Positions 1 to 7,604 of a stretch of 64,000 nucleotides of DNA are shown in pieces. Position 1 is the stretch's first letter; each line of letters begins with the position of its first letter. The notes under the pieces were generated by a model that had not been told where the DNA came from, searched no databases, and worked only from the letters and a program-made list of their open reading frames with translations. The DNA is from Alphaproteobacteria bacterium (GTDB lineage Bacteria > Pseudomonadota > Alphaproteobacteria > Rhizobiales > Rhizobiaceae). The position numbers were made by a program, and so were the translations under genes. The DNA is taken from the NCBI GenBank assembly GCA_016861165.1, contig BOKV01000005.1, positions 107,728 through 171,727 of the forward strand, read 5' to 3'.

Positions 1-410
1 TGGTAGGAACCGCGATTGGGCCAGTGCAGCTGGTAGAGGTCGACATGGTCGGTCTTCAGCCGCCGCAGGCTGCCCTCCAGTGCCCGGCCGATGGATGCCG
101 CGGTGATCGGCTCGCCGCCGCGGGTGATCGAGCCGTTGCCGGCGATCTTGGTCGCCAGCACCACCTCGTGGCGCCGGCCGGTCTGTGCCAGCCAGCTGCC
201 GATGAATTCCTCGGTGCGCCCGACGGTCTCGGCCGCCCGCGGCGTCGTCGGATACATCTCGGCCGTGTCGCAGAAGGTGACGCCGTGATCGAGCGCGTAG
301 TCCATCTGTCGGTGCGCCTCGGCCTCGCTGTTTTGCGAGCCCCAGGTCATGGTGCCGAGGCAGATGCGGCTGACCTCGATGTCGGTGCGTCCGAGCTTGC
401 GGTATTCCAT
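1..410 (-). CDS. Aldo/keto reductase (Tas-like), 3'-truncated by the window edge
   Basis: The reverse strand opens with ATG at 410 and reads MEYRKLGRTDIEVSRICLGT without a stop to base 1, giving 136 residues of an aldo/keto reductase that continues outside the window. These enzymes reduce aldehydes and ketones with NADPH in the cytoplasm. The family tetrad is visible: Asp48 and Tyr53 (FCDTAEMYP), Lys88 (LATKIA) and His129 (LYQLHWPN). The Tas/YghZ-like N-terminus and the LYQLHWPNR motif fit the Tas branch. The substrate cannot be told. The gene points away from the toxin-antitoxin pair to its right. Confidence 0.9.
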   Translation of the reverse strand, partial: MEYRKLGRTDIEVSRICLGTMTWGSQNSEAEAHRQMDYALDHGVTFCDTAEMYPTTPRAAETVGRTEEFIGSWLAQTGRRHEVVLATKIAGNGSITRGGEPITAASIGRALEGSLRRLKTDHVDLYQLHWPNRGSY

Positions 411-494
411 CCCATGTCTCGCGATGTTCGTAGATTGCCGACGGCAGAGCGGGCCAGTCTGGTCACCGGCGCCGCCGTGTCAATGGCGACACCC

Positions 495-516
495 GCGTTA
501 TAACGCTTGTAATTAC
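495..516. promoter_or_regulatory. Palindromic candidate operator of the AbrB-Doc module
   Basis: Two perfect palindromes lie side by side about 50-70 bases upstream of the antitoxin start: GCGTTATAACGC (495-506) and GTAATTAC (509-516). They sit in the most AT-rich part of the 153-bp spacer, where a promoter would be. Type II antitoxins usually repress their own operon through such sites. This is a position-based inference. Confidence 0.4.
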
Positions 517-563
517 CCAGCATCTGCCGTAATTTTTTCTACGGTTGTCGATGGGGTATTGCC

Positions 564-791
564 ATGGGCATGCTGAAAATTCGCAGGATCGGCAATTCGC
601 TGGGCGTCGTGCTGCCCAAGGAAATGCTGCAGCGCCTACGCGTTGCCGAGGGTGACAGGATTTTTTTTACCAGTGCGCCGGACGGCTCAATAAGGGTGAC
701 ACCTTATGATCCTGAATTCGAGCGCCAGATGGAAGCCGCTCGCAAGGGCATGGCGGCCTATCGCAACGCCCTGCGTGCGCTGGCGAAATGA
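564..791 (+). CDS. AbrB/MazE-family antitoxin
   Basis: This 75-residue protein has the swapped-hairpin AbrB fold signature: MLKIRRIGNSLGVVLPKEML at residues 3-22, followed by GDRIFF and a charged C-terminal helix that would wrap the toxin. It should bind operator DNA as a dimer and neutralise the Doc-type protein encoded next, with which it overlaps by four bases (ATGA), so translation is coupled. A GGGG stretch lies about eight bases before the ATG. An ATG two codons later is an alternative start. Doc of phage P1 is paired with Phd; an AbrB-type partner is a different, less classical combination. Confidence 0.85.
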   Translation: MGMLKIRRIGNSLGVVLPKEMLQRLRVAEGDRIFFTSAPDGSIRVTPYDPEFERQMEAARKGMAAYRNALRALAK

Positions 792-1174
792 CCGAGCCGA
801 TCTGGCTCCTCGACAGCATCGTCCTTGCCATGCACGACGAGCAGCTCGCCGAGCACGGTGGAGCGCAGGGTATCAGAGATCGCGGCATGCTTGAGTCGGC
901 GCTGGCCCGGCCGAAGAACCTTTTCGCCTACGGGGAAGGTGACCTTTGCGCCCTGGCCGCCGCCTACGCCTTCGGCATCGCCCGAAACCACCCCTTCGTC
1001 GATGCCAACAAGCGGACCGCTCTTCTTGCTGCCTACACCTTCCTGCGGATAAATGGCCAGGAGCTCGTCGCGTCGGAGACCGACGCGGTGGCGACGATGT
1101 TCGCCCTGGCCGCCGCTGAAATCGACGACCGGGCGGTCGCCGAATGGCTGCGCGCCAACACCCGCACGCTGTAG
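788..1174 (+). CDS. doc: Doc-family (Fic fold) toxin
   Basis: At 128 residues the protein has the length of Doc (death on curing). The Fic-type loop HPFVDANKRT starts at His68 and matches H-x-F-x-[DN]-x-N-K-R, the Doc form of the motif that lacks the glycines of true AMP-transferring Fic proteins. Doc of phage P1 phosphorylates elongation factor Tu and stops translation. The N-terminal YxxH-like start of the family is represented by the helix up to about residue 40 (GIRDRGMLESAL, a well-conserved Doc segment). Its start overlaps the antitoxin stop. Nothing suggests it is broken. Confidence 0.88.
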   Translation: MTEPIWLLDSIVLAMHDEQLAEHGGAQGIRDRGMLESALARPKNLFAYGEGDLCALAAAYAFGIARNHPFVDANKRTALLAAYTFLRINGQELVASETDAVATMFALAAAEIDDRAVAEWLRANTRTL

Positions 1175-1190
1175 GGCGGCGGCGTGCACG

Positions 1191-1943
1191 CTATATCCCG
1201 ATCCGCCCGAGCGCAGGAATCTTGATCCCCGGCCGCATCAGGTCGATGCCGGCGACGAGCCCCGTGAGGTGGACCTCGAAGCCGCTGCGCAGTCCGAGCG
1301 AGATGCCGGCGAGGCCGCCGAGCGACAGGTGGGCGTCGCGCCAGTCGCGGTCGACCGCCACCAGCGCCCCGCCCGCCAGATAGTCGCGGCCGATCGCGTT
1401 GGGCGGCAGCACGGCGCCGATCTCCGGCACCTGGCGCATGACGTGCGCGACGAACGAGTTGGAATTGGGCCCTGGCCACAGCCGGTAGGCTCCGCGCTCG
1501 CGGTGCGGGTAGGCGGCGATCGCCGCCTCGATCCTCGGAATCAGCCGCGCGGCCGCCTCGCCCCGGACCGAGGCAACGATGAACGGATCGTTTGAATACC
1601 AGCGCCCGTCGGGCGGGTAGCCGTTCCTGCGGATCGGACTGCCCCAGCCGACCTTGTCGTAGCGGTCGAACTCGGGCGCGCCGGCCCGACGCACGACCAG
1701 CCAGCAATGCACCGACAGCGCGCCCTTCAGCCCGCCGGTGCGCGCCGCCAGGACATGGATCACCGCCTCGCCCGGCCGCTCGCCGGCGAGCAGCCCGGAC
1801 GACCCCCAGTCGGCCGCCCGCCAGCTCTGCGGCCGGTCGGCGAGCGCCCACATCCCGGTCGAGACCAGCGCCGGCGCAGCGAAGGCGATGGCGGCGACTG
1901 CCGCCAGCCGCCCCAGCGCCGCCGCCAGGCGAACACGCCTCAT
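1191..1943 (-). CDS. DUF3750 domain protein, membrane-anchored or secreted
   Basis: The protein of 250 residues begins MRRVRLAAALGRLAAVAAIA, a basic start with one hydrophobic segment to about residue 35, then a globular domain typical of DUF3750 (LAARTGGLKGALSVHCWLV, GPNSNSFVAHV). The function of this family is unknown to me; the NSNSFV stretch and the conserved Cys/His recall the NlpC/P60-like or DUF-type envelope domains, which is inference only. I take the ATG at 1943, 23 bases after the stop of the upstream hydrolase; a longer reading would overlap that gene by 43 bases. Both genes probably share a transcript. Confidence 0.75.
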   Translation of the reverse strand: MRRVRLAAALGRLAAVAAIAFAAPALVSTGMWALADRPQSWRAADWGSSGLLAGERPGEAVIHVLAARTGGLKGALSVHCWLVVRRAGAPEFDRYDKVGWGSPIRRNGYPPDGRWYSNDPFIVASVRGEAAARLIPRIEAAIAAYPHRERGAYRLWPGPNSNSFVAHVMRQVPEIGAVLPPNAIGRDYLAGGALVAVDRDWRDAHLSLGGLAGISLGLRSGFEVHLTGLVAGIDLMRPGIKIPALGRIGI

Positions 1944-1966
1944 GGCCCGCGCCGGCCGCCGCCCCG

Positions 1967-2842
1967 TCAGCCGAGCTTGTCCTTGAAGAAGGCGATCGTC
2001 CGGCTCCATGCGAGTTCCGCCGCCTCCTTGTGGTAGCGCGCCTCCGAGGTGTCGTTGTTGAAGGCGTGGTTGGCGCCTTCGTAGACGTGGATCTCGAACT
2101 CCTTGCCATGCGCCTCCAGCGCCGCGCGATAGGCGTCGATGCCGGCATTGATGCGCTCGTCGAGCCCGGCATAGTGCAGCATCAGCGCTGCCTGGATGTT
2201 GGGCACCTCGTCGAGATTGGCCTGGCGCCCGTAATAGGGCACCGCCGCCGCCAGCTCGGGCGAGGCGGCGGCGAGGTCGTTGGCGAGCCCGCCGCCCCAG
2301 CAGAAACCGACGGCGCCGACCTTGCCGGTGGTGTCGTCGCGCTCCATCAGATAGGTGACGGCGGCGGCCGCGTTCTGGCGCGTCTGCGCCGCGTCGAGCT
2401 GGCCGATCATCTCGCGCGCCCTGTCCTCGTCGTCCGGCGTGCCGCCGGCAGGCGACAGGAAGTCTGGCGCCAGCGCCACGAAGCCTTCCAGCGCCACGCG
2501 CCGCGCCACGTCGCGGATATGCTCGTTGAGGCCGCGGTTCTCATGGATGACGATCACGGCGGGCATCGGCCCCTCGGCCGCCGTCGGCTTGACCAGGTAG
2601 CCGCTGACCGGGCCGCTGGCCCCCTCGAAGCTGACCTCCTCGCCGGCGATGCGGGCGTCGTCGGCCGCCACCATGGCGGCCCTGGCGCTGCTCGCGGCGA
2701 TCAGCGGCGCCACCGCCGCGGCCGCCGCCGCCGAGCCGGTCAGCCTGGTCAGCTTGTCCATGAAGCCGCGCCGGTCGAGCGTCAGATGCGTGTATTCGTC
2801 ATAGGCGTCGATCATTGCCTGGGTGATTTCTGGTCGGGCCAT
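1967..2842 (-). CDS. Dienelactone hydrolase family protein with Tat signal
   Basis: This alpha/beta hydrolase of 291 residues carries a twin-arginine signal, DRRGFMDKL at residues 23-31, followed by an alanine-rich hydrophobic stretch ending ASSARA near residue 56, so it is probably exported folded. The nucleophile is a cysteine in VGFCWGGG, the dienelactone hydrolase arrangement, with the catalytic His in GANHAFNND and the VIHENRGLNEHIRD oxyanion region. The family hydrolyses dienelactones and related esters; the real substrate is unknown. AGGGAG lies about eight bases before the ATG at 2842 and supports that start. A DUF3750 gene follows after 23 bases. Confidence 0.88.
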   Translation of the reverse strand: MARPEITQAMIDAYDEYTHLTLDRRGFMDKLTRLTGSAAAAAAVAPLIAASSARAAMVAADDARIAGEEVSFEGASGPVSGYLVKPTAAEGPMPAVIVIHENRGLNEHIRDVARRVALEGFVALAPDFLSPAGGTPDDEDRAREMIGQLDAAQTRQNAAAAVTYLMERDDTTGKVGAVGFCWGGGLANDLAAASPELAAAVPYYGRQANLDEVPNIQAALMLHYAGLDERINAGIDAYRAALEAHGKEFEIHVYEGANHAFNNDTSEARYHKEAAELAWSRTIAFFKDKLG

Positions 2843-2993
2843 CCTCAACTCCCTGTCCTCTCTCTCTCGGTTTGCCGGTCGCCACCGGTAACAATAGGGG
2901 TGGCCGCCGCCCGATCCAGTCACGCATGCGTGAGCCGGCCGCCCGCCCCGGACACGCGTTTCCTTTTTGCGCCGGAATCACTAGATTGGCGCG

Positions 2994-5672
2994 ATGGCCG
3001 ACCCGCGCCCGGACGACGACGACATCCCGTTCTTCGATCATGATGCCCCTGCCCCCGCGCCGGGCGGCATCGCCGCGCGCGCGCTCGGGCGCGCGCGCGC
3101 CGCCGCGGCGGGCGAACCGGCCTATCTTGCCGGCCTCAACCCCGAGCAGCGCGAGGCGGTGCTGACCACCGAGGGGCCCCTCCTTGTGCTGGCCGGCGCC
3201 GGCACCGGCAAGACCCGGGTGCTCACCGCCCGCATCGCCCACATCCTCGCCTCGCGCCTTGCCTGGCCGTCGCAGATTCTCGCCGTCACCTTCACCAACA
3301 AGGCCGCCCGCGAAATGAAGGAGCGCATCGCCCATTTCGTCGGCCACGCCGTCGAGGGCATGCCCTGGCTCGGCACCTTCCATTCGATCGGCGTCAGCAT
3401 ATTGCGCCGCCATGCCGAGCTGGTCGGGCTGAAGTCCGGCTTCACCATCCTCGACACCGACGACCAGATCAGGCTTCTGAAGCAGATCATCCGCGCCGAG
3501 GGGATCGACGACAAGCGCTGGCCGGCCCGCCAGCTCGCCGCCATGATCGACGGCTGGAAGAACAAGGGGCTGACACCGCAGACGATCCCCGAGGGCGATG
3601 CCCGCGCCTTTGCCGACGGCCGCGGCCGCCAACTCTTCACCCTCTATCAGGAGCGGCTGAAGCTGCTGAACGCCGTCGATTTCGGCGATCTGCTGACCGA
3701 GACCATCCGCCTGTTCCGCGAGAACCCGGACGTGCTCGCCGACTACCAGCGCCGCTTCCGCTACATGCTGGTCGACGAGTACCAGGACACCAACGTCGCC
3801 CAGTATCTGTGGCTGCGCCTGCTGGCGCAGCGGCCATCTTCTTCGCTTGCGCCAGATCAGCCTCCGGCCGATCGGCTCCGCGGGAGCGCGCCATCGGGCG
3901 CGGCCGCCTCTTCGGCGGCTGGGGAGGAAACTGGAGAGGCTTCATTCGGCAGGAAGGCGAGTGGAGAGCGGGCAAGGGAAACGCTCCCCTCCCTGGCAGG
4001 GCAAGCCAAAGGCGCCAGCCCGCGAACGGACGCGAGCGCGGATGCGCTCGCGGAAAACCAGGCGAACGGCGGACATTCGGGCCAAGCACCGAATATCTGC
4101 TGCGTCGGCGACGACGACCAGTCGATCTATGGCTGGCGCGGCGCCGAGGTCGACAACATCCTGCGCTTCGAGCGCGACTTCCCCGGCGCCAGGGTCATCC
4201 GGCTCGAGCGCAACTACCGCTCGACGGCGAACATCCTCGCCGCCGCCTCCCACCTCATCGCCCACAATGAGGGCCGGCTCGGCAAGACCCTGTTCACCGA
4301 CGCCCCCGCCGACCCCGACGCGCCGCGGGTCATTGTCTGCGCCGCTTGGGATTCGGAGGAGGAGGCGCGCGCCATCGGCGAGGAGATCGAGGCGCTGCAG
4401 CGTCAGGGTCATGCTCTGAACGACATGGCCATCCTGGTGCGCGCCTCCTTCCAGATGCGCGAGTTCGAGGACCGCTTCGTCACGCTGGGCCTGAACTACC
4501 GCGTCATCGGCGGCCCGCGCTTCTATGAGCGCATGGAGATCCGCGACGCGCTCGCCTATTTCCGCGTCGTTTGCCAGCCCGCCGACGACCTCGCCTTCGA
4601 GCGCATCGTCAACACGCCCAAGCGCGGCATCGGCGACACCTCGCTGCGCGCCCTCCACGACCACGCCCGCGCCCGCGCCGTGCCGCTGACCCAGGCGGCG
4701 CGCGAACTGGCCGAGACCGACGAGCTGAAGCCGAAGCTGCGTTCGACATTGAAGAACCTGCTCGCCGATTTCGACCGCTGGTCGGGCCTCATCGAGACCA
4801 CCGCCCACACCGAGCTCGCCGAGATGATCCTCGATGAATCGGGCTACACCGAAATGTGGCAGAATGATCGTTCGGCCGAGGCGCCGGGCCGGCTCGACAA
4901 TCTCAAGGAGCTCGTCCGCTCGATGGAGGGCTTCGATTCCATGCGCGGCTTCCTCGAGCACGTGGCGCTGGTCATGGACGCCGAGAGCGGCGAGGCGCTC
5001 GACGCCGTCTCCATCATGACGCTGCATTCGGCCAAGGGGCTCGAATTCGACACCGTCTTCCTGCCCGGCTGGGAGGAAGGGCTGTTCCCCAACCAGCGCT
5101 CGCTTGACGAGGGCGGTCGCTCCGGACTGGAGGAGGAGCGGCGCCTCGCCTATGTCGGCATCACCCGGGCGCGCCGGCGCTGCTATGTCTGGTTTTCGTC
5201 GAACCGCCGCATCCACGGCCTGTGGCAGTCGACCATGCCCTCGCGCTTCGTCGACGAGCTGCCGGTTGCCCATGTCGAGGTACGCGAGAGCGGCACCGGC
5301 TATGGCGGCTACGGCCGCATGATGGGCGGCCCCTATGGCGCGAGCCGCTTCGACACGGCCGATCCGTTCACCCGCTCGGGCTATTCCTCGCCCGGCTGGC
5401 AGCGGGCGCGCCAGCGCGATTCCGACGCCGCGCGCACCAATTGGGGCAGCCGCTCCGGCCCGCAGACCAAGGCCCGGGTGATCGAGGGCGAGCTGGTGGC
5501 GGCCTCGGTCAACCGCCCGGCCTCCGGCTTCGCGATCGGCGACCGGGTCTTCCACATGAAATTCGGCAACGGCAACATTGTCGCGATCGACGGCAACAAG
5601 CTCACCATCGATTTCGACAGGGCGGGCCAGAAGCGCGTGCTCGATTCATTTGTGGAGGGGGTGCATCGGTAG
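2994..5672 (+). CDS. uvrD: UvrD/PcrA-type DNA helicase with an 87-residue insert
   Basis: This superfamily 1 helicase of 892 residues unwinds DNA 3'-5' in nucleotide excision and mismatch repair. Visible motifs are GAGTGKT (68-74, Walker A), TFTNKAAREM (motif Ia), VDEYQDTN (260-267, motif II), GDDDQSIYGWRGA (from 372, motif III), RLERNYRS (motif IV), MTLHSAKGLEFD (motif V) and VGITRARRRCYVW (motif VI), ending with a Tudor-like tail FAIGDRVFHMKFGNGNI. Between motifs II and III, where relatives run on directly, residues 280-366 (bases 3831-4091) are a low-complexity Ser/Ala/Gly-rich insert kept in frame. All motifs are intact, so the protein is probably active. Confidence 0.95.
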   Translation: MADPRPDDDDIPFFDHDAPAPAPGGIAARALGRARAAAAGEPAYLAGLNPEQREAVLTTEGPLLVLAGAGTGKTRVLTARIAHILASRLAWPSQILAVTFTNKAAREMKERIAHFVGHAVEGMPWLGTFHSIGVSILRRHAELVGLKSGFTILDTDDQIRLLKQIIRAEGIDDKRWPARQLAAMIDGWKNKGLTPQTIPEGDARAFADGRGRQLFTLYQERLKLLNAVDFGDLLTETIRLFRENPDVLADYQRRFRYMLVDEYQDTNVAQYLWLRLLAQRPSSSLAPDQPPADRLRGSAPSGAAASSAAGEETGEASFGRKASGERARETLPSLAGQAKGASPRTDASADALAENQANGGHSGQAPNICCVGDDDQSIYGWRGAEVDNILRFERDFPGARVIRLERNYRSTANILAAASHLIAHNEGRLGKTLFTDAPADPDAPRVIVCAAWDSEEEARAIGEEIEALQRQGHALNDMAILVRASFQMREFEDRFVTLGLNYRVIGGPRFYERMEIRDALAYFRVVCQPADDLAFERIVNTPKRGIGDTSLRALHDHARARAVPLTQAARELAETDELKPKLRSTLKNLLADFDRWSGLIETTAHTELAEMILDESGYTEMWQNDRSAEAPGRLDNLKELVRSMEGFDSMRGFLEHVALVMDAESGEALDAVSIMTLHSAKGLEFDTVFLPGWEEGLFPNQRSLDEGGRSGLEEERRLAYVGITRARRRCYVWFSSNRRIHGLWQSTMPSRFVDELPVAHVEVRESGTGYGGYGRMMGGPYGASRFDTADPFTRSGYSSPGWQRARQRDSDAARTNWGSRSGPQTKARVIEGELVAASVNRPASGFAIGDRVFHMKFGNGNIVAIDGNKLTIDFDRAGQKRVLDSFVEGVHR
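3831..4091 (+). repeat. In-frame palindromic insert within uvrD
   Basis: These 261 bases add 87 residues rich in Ala, Ser, Gly and Glu between helicase motifs II and III. The DNA holds hairpins, including a perfect one, CGCGAGCGC-GGAT-GCGCTCGCG (4031-4052), and GCCGCC-TCTT-CGGCGGC near 3908-3924. The insert keeps the reading frame and replaces the short loop normally found here. It looks like a palindromic repeat of the Rickettsia-RPE type that settled in a gene. Confidence 0.6.
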
Positions 5673-5698
5673 GCGATATCAAATCCGTATGATGTGAT

Positions 5699-5788
5699 AT
5701 GGCCACGCAGCGAAAGAGCCTCGTCACGCGCTCCCGCGTCGGTAGCTGCGGCGGCTCTCTTGCTGTGCGCATTCCAGACCTCGTCTGA
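5699..5788 (+). pseudogene. Truncated AbrB/MazE-type antitoxin remnant
   Basis: An ATG at 5699 opens a 29-codon frame that ends at TGA 5786-5788. Its last part, SRVGSCGGSLAVRIPDLV, resembles the start of MazE/AbrB antitoxins (consensus close to KWGNSLAVRIPK). The match then stops abruptly and no toxin gene follows; the next 700 bases are repeats. I read it as the decayed 5' end of a lost toxin-antitoxin module. An imperfect inverted repeat GATATC/GATATG (about 5676-5703) in front may be its old operator. Confidence 0.45.
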
Positions 5789-5810
5789 TCGAGCGCGCTG
5801 AAACGGGCAA

Positions 5811-5843
5811 TGGGTCCCGGCTCGCTACCGCGGCCGGGATGAC
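5811..5843. repeat. Palindromic repeat unit, reverse orientation
   Basis: The sequence TGGGTCCCGGCTCGCTACCG and following bases is the reverse complement of the core of the two direct repeats further right (around 6011-6042 and 6255-6290), with the arms TCCCGGC/GCCGGGA. It is a third, inverted copy of the same repeat family. Confidence 0.6.
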
Positions 5844-5938
5844 GCCGAGTGAAGGGGTGCGCCTACCCTTCCCCCGTCATCGTCCACGCCCATGGCAATA
5901 GTGGGCGGAGAAGGTATTGGGAAGCGCCCCCGTCGACG

Positions 5939-6114
5939 TCCACTCCGGCCTCGGATCAAGTGACCTCGCCTCACCATGGCAACTGCAGTCAGGCGCCCCC
6001 CGCGCGGCCCGTCACCCCGGTCGCCATGCAAACCGGGGTCCATTTGTCCCGTCCGCGAGTCGAAGCGGCACGGCGGCACGACGGCGTCGACGCGGGCTGC
6101 CGGCCTGCGTCTCC
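5939..6114. repeat. Direct repeat, copy 1 (about 176 bp)
   Basis: This stretch recurs 247 bases to the right (6186-6361) with scattered substitutions and no net length change. It starts TCCACTCCGGCCTCGGATCA, contains the inverted arms CACCCCGG/CCGGGGT in its middle, and ends near GCCTGCGTCTCC. No open frame of gene-like quality spans it. Confidence 0.75.
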
Positions 6115-6185
6115 GCGAGTCGATGAGGTTTGCGGCACGCGAACGCCGATAAGCCTGGCGCGACCGCTACCCGACCCTTCCCCCG

Positions 6186-6361
6186 TCCACTCCGGCCTCG
6201 GATCAAGTGACCTCGCCTCACCAGGGCAACTGCAGTCAGGCGCCCCCGCGCGGCCTGTCACCCCGGCCGCAATAGCGAGCCGGGGTCCATTTGTCCCCTC
6301 CACGAGTCGAAACGGCTCGGCGGCACGGCGGCGTCGACGCTGGCGGCTGGCCTGCGCCTCC
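6186..6361. repeat. Direct repeat, copy 2 (about 176 bp)
   Basis: This is the second copy of the 5939-6114 repeat, again with the core palindrome around CACCCCGGCCGC/GCCGGGGT (6258-6287). Together with copy 1, the inverted unit at 5811 and the antitoxin remnant, it fills the 863-bp spacer between uvrD and the next gene. I see no other gene in that spacer. Confidence 0.75.
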
Positions 6362-6535
6362 CGCCATGCGCCCCGCCCCGGCAGCCACGCAGCCGCAAAT
6401 ATTTTCGCCGCACCCTTGACGGGCGGCCGGGCCGGGATGATCTGATTTCCATCCCCGCGCCTTCTGGCGGGCGGAGGAGGCCGGCCGGGTCGTCCGGCGC
6501 GGCGTTTCGCCTGTCCTCGTGGAGGTTGGCTCCCC

Positions 6536-6895
6536 ATGGCCGCGCTCACCGGTGCCCTGCTGATCGCCGCAGGGTTCGTCCTGTTCGCCCTCACCTATAT
6601 GCTGTTCCACCGCCCGCAGCCGCATCCGCTCACTCAGAACGACGATTTCGGCGGCTATGTCGCGGTGGTGCTGACCGCCATCCTCGCCTTTGGCGTCACG
6701 ACCCTCGCCGAGAACCTTGGCGCGGCCGCGCTCTGGCAGCTTGCCGCCGCGGCCGCCGCCATCGCGCTGTCGCTGGCCGTGGTCGTCATGGTCATGCTGC
6801 GCGCCCACCGCGCGTCGCCGCCGCTGACGCCGCCGGTCGCGGCCGTGCCGCGGGCCGCCGCGCCGTCGCGGCCGCGGCGCCGCAAGGCCGCCTGA
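6536..6895 (+). CDS. Small membrane protein of unknown function
   Basis: The 119-residue product has a hydrophobic N-terminal helix (3-24), two further hydrophobic stretches (about 40-58 and 66-90) and a cytoplasmic-looking basic, proline-rich tail ending RRRKAA. I do not recognise a family. GGAGG lies about ten bases before the ATG, and codon use is like that of the neighbours, so I believe it is a real gene. It is convergent with the methyltransferase gene, whose stop is six bases away. Confidence 0.6.
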   Translation: MAALTGALLIAAGFVLFALTYMLFHRPQPHPLTQNDDFGGYVAVVLTAILAFGVTTLAENLGAAALWQLAAAAAAIALSLAVVVMVMLRAHRASPPLTPPVAAVPRAAAPSRPRRRKAA

Positions 6896-6900
6896 ACGGT

Positions 6901-7491
6901 TCACACCGCGTAGCGGGCAAGGTCCCAGCCGGTGCCGCTCGCCCGGTCGGCGAGATAGCGCCGCTCGACCAGCCGCCAGCCGGTGGCGGCGAGCTGCGCC
7001 CACAGCCGCTGCGACGCCGCCGTCCAGTTCGGCTTGTCGGCCCGGCCACCGACGCAGGAGACGATGATCTCGGCGACGCCGCCGGCCGCGACGACGCGCT
7101 GAAGCTGCGCCACGCCTTGCGTGTCATAATAGAGCACCTCGCTCGCCACGATGACGCGGCGCCCTTCCGGCGCCGGCCCGCCGTCCCAGCGCGCCAGCGC
7201 CCGCCTCACCCGCGTCACGGGGATGGCCGAAGCGGGCAGGCGCGACAGCGCCACCGCCGAGATGTCGACGCCGACATAGCGGCTGATGGCGAGCCCGGCC
7301 AGCCGCTCCAGCAGCAGACCCTCGCCGCAGCCGATGTCGACCACCTCGCACGGGCCGTTCTCGGCGATCGAGCGGGCGACCATCGCCGCGATTTCCGCGA
7401 GCCGCGCCGTCTCGGCCGGCTTGTGCAGATAGGCATATTTGCCGGCGCCGAATTCCCGGTCCCAGCGCGCCGCGCTCCTGCCTTGTGTCAT
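6901..7491 (-). CDS. Class I SAM-dependent methyltransferase
   Basis: The product of 196 residues has the SAM-binding motif VVDIGCGEGLLLERL at about 50-64 and the acidic strand YVGVDIS about 20 residues later, followed by VIVASEVLYY, the usual post-II motif. NodS-like or small-molecule methyltransferases share this layout, and the substrate cannot be deduced. I choose the ATG at 7491 because GGAGG sits a few bases upstream; a longer reading from 7530 lacks a ribosome-binding site. It is divergent from prmA, with 113 bases between the starts. Confidence 0.8.
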   Translation of the reverse strand: MTQGRSAARWDREFGAGKYAYLHKPAETARLAEIAAMVARSIAENGPCEVVDIGCGEGLLLERLAGLAISRYVGVDISAVALSRLPASAIPVTRVRRALARWDGGPAPEGRRVIVASEVLYYDTQGVAQLQRVVAAGGVAEIIVSCVGGRADKPNWTAASQRLWAQLAATGWRLVERRYLADRASGTGWDLARYAV

Positions 7492-7604
7492 TGCCGCCTC
7501 CGCCGCCGCTCGCCGCCACACGATGACCACAGCCTTGCCGCGCGGGCAAGGGGCTTGCCCGCCGGCCCGCCGGGCGCTACCGCCCGCAATGGAGAGATTG
7601 CCCC

